Positions 52,896 to 60,972 of a stretch of DNA of 64,000 nt are shown one piece after another. How positions within the stretch are numbered: position 1 is the stretch's first letter; the number at the start of each line of letters is the position of its first letter. A program made the position numbers and the translations under genes. This stretch comes from Aquimarina aquimarini (GTDB lineage: Bacteria; Bacteroidota; Bacteroidia; Flavobacteriales; Flavobacteriaceae): NCBI RefSeq assembly GCF_900299535.1, contig NZ_OMKE01000009.1:62001-126000 (forward strand). The letters run 5' to 3'. The notes below the pieces were generated by a model that was not told where the DNA came from, searched no databases, and saw nothing but the letters and a program-made list of their open reading frames with translations.

Positions 52896-54329
52896 TTAAT
52901 TTGTTGTAGTCCTATAGGTTCTTTGTCTGTTGGTAATTACCGAACAACTAATACGCAATCTAGTTACTCCTGATATTTGTAAAGGAGTATCTCCTGGCAT
53001 ACCTCCATACTCAACAATATACCCTTGTGATGCATAAGAACCTCCTATTGCTCCTCCTTGAATTGGTAAATCATTCCATGAATTTGGTGTTCCTATCCCT
53101 GGTGCAGTAATGTGAGCATAATCTTCACCACCACAACAGTTATTTGGTTCTCCCCCATTCCAAAACTCAAACTCTCCTGGCACTACAGTTCCCGTTTCAT
53201 CTCCTATCCAAAATAACGTCCCTGCTTCTGGTCCTGTGGTCCACATCCATTGTCCTTCTGCCGCTTCATCATTTGCTCCTATCCAACCATTTCCTGTAAT
53301 CTGCGATCCTGCAAAAGCTGCTTCTCCTGGACTAGTCAATGTGGTCAAATATCCTTGTAACCCAAAATAAGTTCTAGTTGCTGCTGCATCTCTAGCATCA
53401 TCCCATCGAATACCAGCACTAGGTACAAATTCATAAAAATGGCCTGTTTCTGGTAAAAAAAGTGCATTTCCTATAACCACAGAAAATTCTTTTAATTCTG
53501 GGGGACTAGCCCCACTGGCAGAGTATACAACAGCAAGAATAGCAGCTTCAAATTCTGCAAAAGTAGCTGGCCCTGTAAGAAACAATCTTCCTTCTGTAGC
53601 ATTCCACGAATCTGTAATATTAGGGTGAGATCCTGTTAAGGTTAATAAATCTTGACCATTAACATATCCTGTAGATATTTGTATTGATATTTCATCTACC
53701 GTAGTATCATCAGGGTCTGTAATTGTCACAGATTGTACAATTTGTTTTGAATTGGTTGCATTAGGGCAAAAAGGTTGATCCCCACTCACTACAATAGAAG
53801 GAGGTTGGTCTGGAGTGAAAGCAGCCGATATCTGTACATTATCTGCAAAAAACCTATCATTACCTCGATTCCAATCTGTTCCTACATTCTCAAAACGTAT
53901 AGTAGTATTAGCAGAAAGGTAAGCAGAGATATCTGTACTATAAAACCCTGATTGGTTCCCACCAAAGGTGGCTAGTGTTGTAAAAGTAGTTCCATTGGTA
54001 GAGATTCTAATCGCCATTTCTTCTCCTGCTTCCAAGCTTGAAGTCTCCCAATTAAAGGACAAGGTAGCATTGGCTGCCGCAGATAAATCCGCTCTTCTTT
54101 CTATATATTCATTCCAAATAAAATGGAATCTAAGGCGGTTTCCTGTTATTCTAATATAACCATTCCCAGCATTATTGGTATCGTTGACTTCGTTCCAATT
54201 AGTAGACCAGTTTTGAGTTCCATCATTATTAGCGTATGAAACTACTTGAAATTCATCTCTATACGTGTCTTGGGCATAAGACAACATACAAAACAGGAAG
54301 ATAAAGGAGTAAATAAGTAGGTTTCTCAT
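52896..54329 (-). CDS. Secreted protein with C-type lectin domain
   Basis: 477 aa with a signal peptide (1-19, ending LSYAQ). A beta-sandwich region (about 20-170, TLSFNWETSSLEAGEEMAIR) is followed by a cadherin-like repeat (about 175-290, VTITDPDDTTVDEISI) and a C-type lectin domain (about 293-440). The lectin has WIGANDEAAEGQWMW, the EPN motif in WNGGEPNNCCGGEDYAHI and WNDLP, as in calcium-dependent sugar binders. It ends SCSVITNRQRTYRTTTN without a recognisable type IX sorting domain, unlike many such proteins. It converges on lnt with a 2-base gap. Confidence 0.85.
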   Translation of the reverse strand: MRNLLIYSFIFLFCMLSYAQDTYRDEFQVVSYANNDGTQNWSTNWNEVNDTNNAGNGYIRITGNRLRFHFIWNEYIERRADLSAAANATLSFNWETSSLEAGEEMAIRISTNGTTFTTLATFGGNQSGFYSTDISAYLSANTTIRFENVGTDWNRGNDRFFADNVQISAAFTPDQPPSIVVSGDQPFCPNATNSKQIVQSVTITDPDDTTVDEISIQISTGYVNGQDLLTLTGSHPNITDSWNATEGRLFLTGPATFAEFEAAILAVVYSASGASPPELKEFSVVIGNALFLPETGHFYEFVPSAGIRWDDARDAAATRTYFGLQGYLTTLTSPGEAAFAGSQITGNGWIGANDEAAEGQWMWTTGPEAGTLFWIGDETGTVVPGEFEFWNGGEPNNCCGGEDYAHITAPGIGTPNSWNDLPIQGGAIGGSYASQGYIVEYGGMPGDTPLQISGVTRLRISCSVITNRQRTYRTTTN

Positions 54330-54438
54330 ATGTCAAATATAAAAATAAAGGGCAAAATAGACATGCCGAAATATTTAAAATACTTCCTGCCTGAAAATAT
54401 TAGTAAATCTTTGTTTCTTTGTAACCTAAAACAACAAG

Positions 54439-56307
54439 GTGAATTACGTATCGGTAGAAAATATTGCCAAGGCATTTGGAGAACGCATTCTTTTTAAAGA
54501 CATTTCTTTTGGAATCAATGAAGGGCAAAAAATTGGTTTTGTAGCCAAAAACGGAACTGGAAAAACTTCATTACTTAATATAGTTGCTGGAGATGAACAG
54601 CCTGACGAAGGACAGGTGGTTTATCGTAAAAATATAAAAGTCTCTTTTTTACCTCAAGAGCCTAACTTAGACCCAAACCTTACTATTGAGCAAACTATTT
54701 TTGCTTCTGAAAACGATACGCTAAAAGCAATTAGTACGTATGAAAAAGCATTACAAAATCCTGATGATGCAGAAGCATACCAACTTGCATTTGAACAGAT
54801 GGATGCTATTAATGCATGGGATTTTGAGACACAATATAAACAAATCTTATTCAAGCTTAAACTTGATGATTTAACAAAAAAGGTACAAGACTTATCGGGG
54901 GGGCAAAAAAAACGACTAGCACTTGCCAATATTTTATTAAGTAAACCTGACTTATTATATCTTGATGAGCCTACAAACCATTTGGATTTGGAAATGATCG
55001 AATGGCTCGAAGAATATTTTGCTAAAGAAAATTTTACTTTGTTTATGGTTACTCATGATCGCTATTTTCTTGAAAATGTTTGTAATGAGATTGTAGAGTT
55101 AGAAAATGGCCAGCTTTATAGCTACAAAGGAAACTATGCATATTATCTCGATAATAAAGAATCTAGAATTGCCAATGAGCAAATAGCAACTGATAAAGCA
55201 AAACAATTATATAAAAAAGAACTAGACTGGATGCGTCGCCAGCCAAAAGCACGTACTACCAAGTCTAAATCTAGAATTGATGATTTCTATGAAATCAAAG
55301 ATCGAGCACATAAACGTCGTAACGATCATGAAGTACAATTAGAAATCAATATGGAACGTATGGGGAGCAAAATTCTAGAGCTTCATAACATTTCTAAAAA
55401 ATTTGATGATCTTATATTACTAGATAAGTTTGATTATGTTTTCAAAAAAGGAGAACGTATCGGTATTATTGGTAAAAATGGAACGGGTAAATCTACTTTT
55501 TTAAATATGATTACTGGAGGCATTACTCCTGATCATGGAAAAATTATTATTGGAGATACTATCAAATTCGGGTATTATACACAAAGTGGTATTACCATCA
55601 AAGAAGGGCAAAAAGTTATTGATGTTATTCGAGAATTTGGTGATTATATCCCTTTAAAGAAAGGACGACAAATTTCTGCTCAACAATTATTAGAACGTTT
55701 CTTGTTTGATCGTAAAAAACAGTATGATTTTGTAGAAAAACTAAGTGGTGGAGAACGCAAACGTTTATATCTATGTACTGTACTTATTCAAAATCCTAAT
55801 TTTCTTATTCTAGATGAACCCACTAATGACCTTGATATTGTAACACTTAATGTACTAGAAAATTTCTTATTAGATTTCCCTGGTTGTCTAATGGTGGTAT
55901 CACATGATCGTTATTTTATGGATAAAATCGTAGATCATTTATTTGTTTTTAGAGGAAATGGGGTTATCCAAGATTTCCCTGGTAATTATACAGATTACCG
56001 TATATATGAAAATAGTAAAGAACCGACCGCAAAAATTTCTGAAACCACTGAGGCCAAAACTAAAAATACGTGGAAAAAAGATAACAAGGCTGCTTTATCT
56101 TATAATGAGCAAAAAGAATACAATAAAATTGAACGTGAACTGAAAAAACTAGAATTGCAGAAAAAAGATATAGAAAACCTCTTTGTTGATGGCAGTTTGA
56201 ATGAAGAAGAAATAAATTCTGAATCACAAAAACTTCAAGATATTATACAAAAGATCGAAGAAAACGAACTACGATGGTTTGAGCTTTCTGAAAAACTAGA
56301 GGAATAA
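54439..56307 (+). CDS. ABC-F family ATPase
   Basis: 622 aa with two ATPase domains and no membrane segment. First domain (about 5-245): AKNGTGKTS, LSGGQKKRLALA, YLDEPTNHLD. Linker with RTTKSKSRIDDF and charged helices (about 245-320). Second domain (about 325-530): GKNGTGKST, LSGGERKRLYL, LDEPTNDLD. A C-terminal coiled coil (about 560-622) marks the Uup-like type, which binds the ribosome or DNA junctions. GTG start at 54439, matching the family's MNYVSVENIAKAFGERILF opening. Confidence 0.94.
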   Translation: MNYVSVENIAKAFGERILFKDISFGINEGQKIGFVAKNGTGKTSLLNIVAGDEQPDEGQVVYRKNIKVSFLPQEPNLDPNLTIEQTIFASENDTLKAISTYEKALQNPDDAEAYQLAFEQMDAINAWDFETQYKQILFKLKLDDLTKKVQDLSGGQKKRLALANILLSKPDLLYLDEPTNHLDLEMIEWLEEYFAKENFTLFMVTHDRYFLENVCNEIVELENGQLYSYKGNYAYYLDNKESRIANEQIATDKAKQLYKKELDWMRRQPKARTTKSKSRIDDFYEIKDRAHKRRNDHEVQLEINMERMGSKILELHNISKKFDDLILLDKFDYVFKKGERIGIIGKNGTGKSTFLNMITGGITPDHGKIIIGDTIKFGYYTQSGITIKEGQKVIDVIREFGDYIPLKKGRQISAQQLLERFLFDRKKQYDFVEKLSGGERKRLYLCTVLIQNPNFLILDEPTNDLDIVTLNVLENFLLDFPGCLMVVSHDRYFMDKIVDHLFVFRGNGVIQDFPGNYTDYRIYENSKEPTAKISETTEAKTKNTWKKDNKAALSYNEQKEYNKIERELKKLELQKKDIENLFVDGSLNEEEINSESQKLQDIIQKIEENELRWFELSEKLEE

Positions 56308-56361
56308 TACTATCCTTATTAATTAACAAATATCTTTTTTTGATTTTTATAAAGTTTAAAA

Positions 56362-56940
56362 ATGCATTTCAAAATAAAAGAATACTTCAAATTTCTTTAT
56401 TCATCTACAAATCAACACGGTGTACATTCTCCTTTTGTATATAATTTGGTTACCAAATGTTTTTATAATAAAAAACAGACTCCCGCGTATACATCTATAA
56501 AATCAATTCTTAAAAGATCAAAAGCATCAGTTACTATTACCTACAAAGTTGCAAAACTTTTAAATCGTACTCTTTCTTATTTTGAATCTAAAAGAGCATT
56601 AATTTTGGCAAACTCTGCTGATAGTATATCACAAATATTATCTACAAATAATGACGTCCTTATTGACACAACCGTATCACCAAATAGTAATGAATATGAT
56701 ATGATTTATATGGATATAGATTACTTTGAGTCTCTATCTGACTTGACTTCTCTATATTCAAAAACAAATAACAACAGTGTTATTATAATCAATTCAATAC
56801 ATAACTCTAAAACTAGTTCTATGGTTTGGAAAAAAATAAAAAAAGATTCTCATGTTACTGTAACAATAGATACTTTTTTTCTTGGTTTTGTTTTTATAAG
56901 AAAAGAACAAGCTAAAGAAGATTTTATCATCAGAACCTAA
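56362..56940 (+). CDS. Degenerate methyltransferase-like protein (192 aa)
   Basis: The N-terminus (FKFLYSSTNQHGVHSPFVYN, about 9-28) and C-terminus (VTVTIDTFFLGFVFIRKEQA, about 165-184) match a Bacteroidota family of class I SAM-dependent methyltransferases. Between them the glycine-rich SAM-binding loop (ExGxxxG) is missing: the region reads YFESKRALILANSADSISQI. The length is about 50 residues short. It therefore probably lacks SAM binding and may be an inactive relative. It stands alone between ABC-F and a convergent terminator. Confidence 0.7.
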   Translation: MHFKIKEYFKFLYSSTNQHGVHSPFVYNLVTKCFYNKKQTPAYTSIKSILKRSKASVTITYKVAKLLNRTLSYFESKRALILANSADSISQILSTNNDVLIDTTVSPNSNEYDMIYMDIDYFESLSDLTSLYSKTNNNSVIIINSIHNSKTSSMVWKKIKKDSHVTVTIDTFFLGFVFIRKEQAKEDFIIRT

Positions 56941-56998
56941 TGAATATCTTTTTTTCTAGAGGGTTTCTTTCTAAAAAAAGAACTATTTGACAATAAAA

Positions 56999-57038
56999 AA
57001 ACCTAAGAAATACTTTTTACAAAGTATTTCTTAGGTTT
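56999..57038 (-). terminator. Intrinsic terminator after the Aer-type PAS gene
   Basis: Eighteen-base stem AAACCTAAGAAATACTTT and complement with a 4-base loop (TTAC); on the minus strand a T run follows. It also serves as a barrier between convergent genes. Confidence 0.85.
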
Positions 57039-57079
57039 ACAACAGTTAGAAAACTATCTGTTTAATTTCACTCAATAGC

Positions 57080-57673
57080 TTACCTAAATAACCTTACAAA
57101 TAAGCCTTTTCGCTTATGGTATTGTAAGTCTTTTAAATCCAAAGGTTTTTTATCTGCAAGACATATATCTTCGATATATTCATCATACGTCATTCCTTTT
57201 TCTTCTAAAAAGCCTATAAAATATTTCTCTGCTGTCTCTACACCTCTGGCTTGTTCTATAGATAGAATCTTACTATACAATTTGCTTATCTTTTCTATAG
57301 TATTTCTTGGTGGTGCTTTTCTTCTAGCAAAGAAAGAAGCTATTTCTCCAGTATCATCCTGTTTTACTTCAAAATCAGTGATTACCCAATAATATCTTCC
57401 ATCTTTGGCTAAGTTTTTTACCAAAGCATTGATATTTTGTTTTGACTGTAATCGCTCCCAAAGCCACTTAAATATTACTTTGGGCATATCTGGATGCCGG
57501 ATCACATTATGAGGCTGGCCTATCAATTCATATTCTTCGTAACCACAGACTTCCATAAAATAGTCATTCGCATACTCTATAATTCCTTTGGAATCAGTTT
57601 TGCTCATGATCGTCTCTTTAGGATCCAAAATTATCTCTGCATTGATAGGTTCTGGACGTTTCAGTGCTTTCAT
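57080..57673 (-). CDS. Aer-type PAS-domain protein (197 aa)
   Basis: The PAS domain (about 15-125) carries the Aer-like phrase IGQPHNVIRHPDMPKVIFKW (about 51-70) and then the typical ending (FFARRKAPPRNT). In E. coli Aer this fold binds FAD and senses redox or oxygen. The C-terminal 70 residues are helical and end KRKGLFVRLFR; there is no transmembrane segment, HAMP or methyl-accepting domain, so its output route is unclear. Single gene with a promoter at 57703-57710. Confidence 0.85.
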   Translation of the reverse strand: MKALKRPEPINAEIILDPKETIMSKTDSKGIIEYANDYFMEVCGYEEYELIGQPHNVIRHPDMPKVIFKWLWERLQSKQNINALVKNLAKDGRYYWVITDFEVKQDDTGEIASFFARRKAPPRNTIEKISKLYSKILSIEQARGVETAEKYFIGFLEEKGMTYDEYIEDICLADKKPLDLKDLQYHKRKGLFVRLFR

Positions 57674-57702
57674 ATTTATAATTGTTAGTTAATTGATTAG
57701 GG

Positions 57703-57730
57703 CAAAATTAAATTTTACATGGAGTGCAAA
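57703..57730 (-). promoter_or_regulatory. Predicted promoter of the Aer-type PAS gene
   Basis: Minus strand: TTTG (57730-57727), 16-base spacer, TAATTTTG (57710-57703). The -7 box is an exact match; the spacer is slightly short. Confidence 0.45.
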
Positions 57731-57866
57731 GTATGACGAAAATCATAGTATTAGTGGGAGACTATAAGAGACTTACTTTTTAACTTATTTTTAACCTAAT
57801 TTTTCCCCTATACATACAGTTAAGCCGAATAAAACAACTTTTTATCAGTATGGTGTAACATCTATT

Positions 57867-57897
57867 TGACTACTGCGTCATATAGTCTAAAATTGTA
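57867..57897 (+). promoter_or_regulatory. Predicted promoter of the MacB-type ATPase gene
   Basis: TTTG (57867-57870), 19-base spacer, TAAAATTG (57890-57897, one mismatch to TAnnTTTG). It lies within the longer open frame that begins at 57866, supporting the shorter start at 57923. Confidence 0.55.
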
Positions 57898-57922
57898 TCT
57901 TACAATCTGTAAAAAATACCAT

Positions 57923-58609
57923 ATGGGAAATGTTATAGAAATCAGAAGCATCATTAGAAATTTTCAACTAGGACAAGAAACAGTATATGTACTTAAAGGT
58001 ATTGATCTTGATATCGCTCGTGGAGAATATTTGGCTATAATGGGGCCCTCTGGTTCTGGAAAATCTACCTTAATGAATCTTCTAGGGTGCTTGGATACTC
58101 CTACATCTGGAACATACAATCTTAACAGTAATGATGTTAGTAAAATGACAGATAATGAACTAGCAGATATACGTAATAAAGAAATTGGTTTTGTTTTTCA
58201 AACATTTAACTTATTGCCTAGAACTACTGCTCTTGATAATGTAGCGTTACCTATGGTATATGCTGGTACTTCTAAAAAGGACAGAACAATAAGAGCCCAA
58301 GAAGTACTTACAGATGTTGGCCTTTCTGACCGAATGGATCACAAGCCAAATCAACTTTCAGGAGGACAACGACAACGAGTAGCTGTAGGGCGAGCATTGG
58401 TTAACAAACCTTCTATAATACTAGCTGATGAGCCTACAGGAAACCTAGACTCAAAAACCTCTCTAGAAATCATGCAACTTTTTGATAAAATTCATGCTGC
58501 GGGCAATACTGTTATTCTGGTAACTCACGAGGAGGAGGTTGCTGAACATGCACATCGTGTTATCCGTTTACGAGATGGTATGATCGAGAGTGATGTACGA
58601 AATAGATAA
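57923..58609 (+). CDS. ABC transporter ATP-binding protein (MacB/LolD type)
   Basis: 228 aa from ATG at 57923; the longer frame from 57866 contains the promoter. Walker [10 protein letters not shown] (about 42-50), Q-loop [11 protein letters not shown], signature LSGGQRQR, Walker [16 protein letters not shown] and switch His VTHEEEV. This is the MacB/LolD/FtsE family that drives mechanotransmission permeases in lipoprotein release or export. No permease gene is adjacent, so its partner must lie elsewhere. Confidence 0.93.
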   Translation: MGNVIEIRSIIRNFQLGQETVYVLKGIDLDIARGEYLAIMGPSGSGKSTLMNLLGCLDTPTSGTYNLNSNDVSKMTDNELADIRNKEIGFVFQTFNLLPRTTALDNVALPMVYAGTSKKDRTIRAQEVLTDVGLSDRMDHKPNQLSGGQRQRVAVGRALVNKPSIILADEPTGNLDSKTSLEIMQLFDKIHAAGNTVILVTHEEEVAEHAHRVIRLRDGMIESDVRNR

Positions 58610-58618
58610 GAGAACTGA

Positions 58619-58801
58619 TTATCCCTCTAGAAATCTAATTCTATTAATAGTTTGAGTTTGATCAACACTTTTAGACAAAACAGATGTGTTTACAGTAATA
58701 TCTACTACTAAATCTGGTCTGGTATAAGTTTTTTTACCTATATCAAAATTTGTTATTTTCTTTTCTTCAAATTACAAATAAGAACGGTAGTATAGTTTCA
58801 T
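58619..58801 (-). pseudogene. Possible small decayed gene with internal stop
   Basis: From an ATG at 58801 the minus strand reads MKLYYRSYL, a TAA (58774-58772), then an open 50-codon stretch in the same frame that includes DIGKKTYTRPDLVVDI and TQTINRIRFLEG before TAA at 58619. The amino-acid usage after the stop is protein-like, which suggests a short gene broken by a nonsense change, or the tail of a lost gene. No family recognised. It fills the spacer between the ATPase and symporter genes. A chance frame is possible. Confidence 0.3.
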
Positions 58802-58851
58802 GGTTCTTGATAAAAATTGTATTTTGGTGGTTCATTTTTTAAGCATAATTT

Positions 58852-60369
58852 ATGAAACCATTACATATTCTGCTTCTTATTGCAGCTTATTTTGGGGTTC
58901 TTCTTCTCATTTCGTATTTCACAGGAAAAAACTCAGACAATGATGCTTTTTTTAAAGCTAATAGACAATCTCCTTGGTACATTGTTGCTTTCGGAATGAT
59001 TGGAGCTTCTCTGAGTGGTGTTACTTTTATCTCTGTTCCTGGATGGGTTGAGGCTTCACAATTCAGTTATATGCAGGTGGTACTAGGATATGTTATTGGC
59101 TACATCGTAATAGGTACTGTATTACTTCCTCTTTATTACAAGCTTAACCTGACCTCTATTTATACGTATCTAGAGGAACGTTTTGGGCGTTATTCATATA
59201 AAACTGGCGCTTCTTTCTTTTTATTATCTAGAGTAATCGGCGCAAGTTTCAGATTGTTTTTGGTAGCCAATGTATTACAATCAATTTTATTTGATGCATT
59301 GGAGGTTCCTTTTTGGATAACCGTAGTTATAACAATCTTATTGATCTGGTTATATACTTTTAAATCTGGGATCAAAACTATTGTATGGACAGATACTTTA
59401 CAGACTTTATTTATGTTGCTTGCTGTGGGGGTTGCTATATATTATGTCTCTGATGATCTGGGAATTTGTGAATCAGGTATCTTACAATATGTTACAGAGA
59501 GTGATTTTTCTAAAATGTTCTTTTTTGACGATGTAAAAAATGCTAATTATTTCTGGAAACAATTTCTTTCTGGAGCATTCATTGCTATTGTTATGACAGG
59601 ATTAGATCAAGATATGATGCAGAAAAACCTTACCTGTAGAAGCTTAAAGGATGCACAAAAAAACATGTTTTGGTTTACCATCGTACTTACTATAGTCAAC
59701 TTTGTTTTTCTTAGCCTTGGACTATTACTTACTCAATATGCTTCTCAATATGGGATTGATGCGCACAAAGACGATCTTTTTCCTGTAATTGCCACACAAA
59801 GCGAGCTAGGTTTTGGAATTGCCATCTTTTTTGTCCTTGGTCTTATTGCAGCAGCTTATAGTAGTGCCGATAGTGCATTGACCTCATTGACAACTTCATT
59901 TAGCATCGATATTCTTAATATAGAAAAGAACTATAGGGTATCTGATCAGGTAAAAATCAGAAAGGTAACCCATATCCTATTCTCTATAGTATTGATTCTT
60001 GTAATATTGATTTTTAAATATATAATTCAAGATGAGAGTGTTATCAAAAAACTATTCAAGTTTGCAGGATTTACCTATGGTCCTTTATTAGGTTTATATG
60101 CTTTTGGGCTTTTTACCAAACTAAAAATCAAAGATAAACTCGTTCCTGTCGTTTGTGTTATTTCTGTAATTATTTCAATAATAATAAACCTTATGTCACA
60201 ATTGTATGTCTATTTTTCTACAGAAAACACTTGGAAAGCTGCTGAAAAAATTGCTAGTGAGTTATACTATCAAGTAGGTTTTGAGATACTTATTATTAAT
60301 GGAAGTCTTACGTTCTTGGGATTGTTATTTTTATCCTTTTTAGTACTGGTTCGTAGAAAGCAATACTAA
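58852..60369 (+). CDS. Sodium:solute symporter (SSS family)
   Basis: 505 aa with 13 or so hydrophobic helices. Family phrases: [20 protein letters not shown] (about 52-71), [14 protein letters not shown] (about 131-144) and [17 protein letters not shown] (about 337-353) with the SSADS sodium site. Couples inward Na+ to uptake of a sugar, sialic-acid-like or other organic solute; the substrate is not evident. Its 3' end overlaps the convergent CoA-binding gene by 30 bases. Confidence 0.93.
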   Translation: MKPLHILLLIAAYFGVLLLISYFTGKNSDNDAFFKANRQSPWYIVAFGMIGASLSGVTFISVPGWVEASQFSYMQVVLGYVIGYIVIGTVLLPLYYKLNLTSIYTYLEERFGRYSYKTGASFFLLSRVIGASFRLFLVANVLQSILFDALEVPFWITVVITILLIWLYTFKSGIKTIVWTDTLQTLFMLLAVGVAIYYVSDDLGICESGILQYVTESDFSKMFFFDDVKNANYFWKQFLSGAFIAIVMTGLDQDMMQKNLTCRSLKDAQKNMFWFTIVLTIVNFVFLSLGLLLTQYASQYGIDAHKDDLFPVIATQSELGFGIAIFFVLGLIAAAYSSADSALTSLTTSFSIDILNIEKNYRVSDQVKIRKVTHILFSIVLILVILIFKYIIQDESVIKKLFKFAGFTYGPLLGLYAFGLFTKLKIKDKLVPVVCVISVIISIIINLMSQLYVYFSTENTWKAAEKIASELYYQVGFEILIINGSLTFLGLLFLSFLVLVRRKQY

Positions 60370-60702
60370 TGTACAAGCAACCTCAACCTCTATATTTGCC
60401 TCTTTAAGTTTTTTGTAAAACTCAGGATTTTCTGTTCCTGGATTAAAAATAACTCTTCTTGGGTTTAATCTTATAATTGCATCATAGTATACCTGTTGCC
60501 TCTGGGGGTTCAGATACAAAGTTACAGTATCTATATCCTCTACATTTTCTAGACTAGTTTCTATATGTACCCCAGCAACAACTCCTTTTCTTAGTCCTAC
60601 TGCAGCAACATTGTGGTGATAACTTGTGAGCTTATGAATAGCTATATTAGAATATCGGTTTGTTTTTAAGGAAGCTCCTAAAACTAGTGTTTTTATACTC
60701 AT
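60340..60702 (-). CDS. CoA-binding domain protein
   Basis: 120 aa, the single-domain form of the CoA_binding (Rossmann) family. The N-terminus [19 protein letters not shown] holds the nucleotide loop G-A-S, and [20 protein letters not shown] (about 82-101) is typical of this family. Cytoplasmic; the function of the short form is unknown. Its stop end overlaps the last 30 bases of the symporter gene in antisense. Confidence 0.88.
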   Translation of the reverse strand: MSIKTLVLGASLKTNRYSNIAIHKLTSYHHNVAAVGLRKGVVAGVHIETSLENVEDIDTVTLYLNPQRQQVYYDAIIRLNPRRVIFNPGTENPEFYKKLKEANIEVEVACTLVLLSTNQY

Positions 60703-60932
60703 ACGTATTATTTGAATTCTAAAATAAACCTGATTAATTTATTAAGTAAATATAAAAAAGTTAAAAATATCTCGAAAAATGTTAAAAACATAGGAAGTTT
60801 GTAACACAAAAAGTGGTAGCCCGTCTTACTTATAAAAGAGATTATTTTTCATAAATTTAGTTAGTTAGTTATTTATAATAATCAGATTTTATTCATAGTT
60901 GATGGTTAGTGGTACTATTTGATTATTATAAG

Positions 60933-60961
60933 AAAACCGCCTCTCAAACAGAGGCGGTTTT
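60933..60961 (-). terminator. Intrinsic terminator after the TPR hybrid kinase
   Basis: Eleven-base stem AAAACCGCCTC/GAGGCGGTTTT with a 7-base loop, 12 bases downstream of the kinase stop. Its core is the same as the terminator at 38266-38297. Confidence 0.85.
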
Positions 60962-60972
60962 TAAACAAATTT

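Noticed and set aside
57866..57922. Upstream extension of the MacB-type ATPase gene
   Set aside because: The segment contains the TTTG-N19-TAAAATTG promoter and adds residues not typical of this family.
38266..60961. The shared CCGCCTC/GAGGCGG stems at 38266 and 60933 as copies of a mobile repeat
   Set aside because: Similarity stops at the stem; loops and flanks differ, so both are ordinary terminators with a convergent GC-rich stem.
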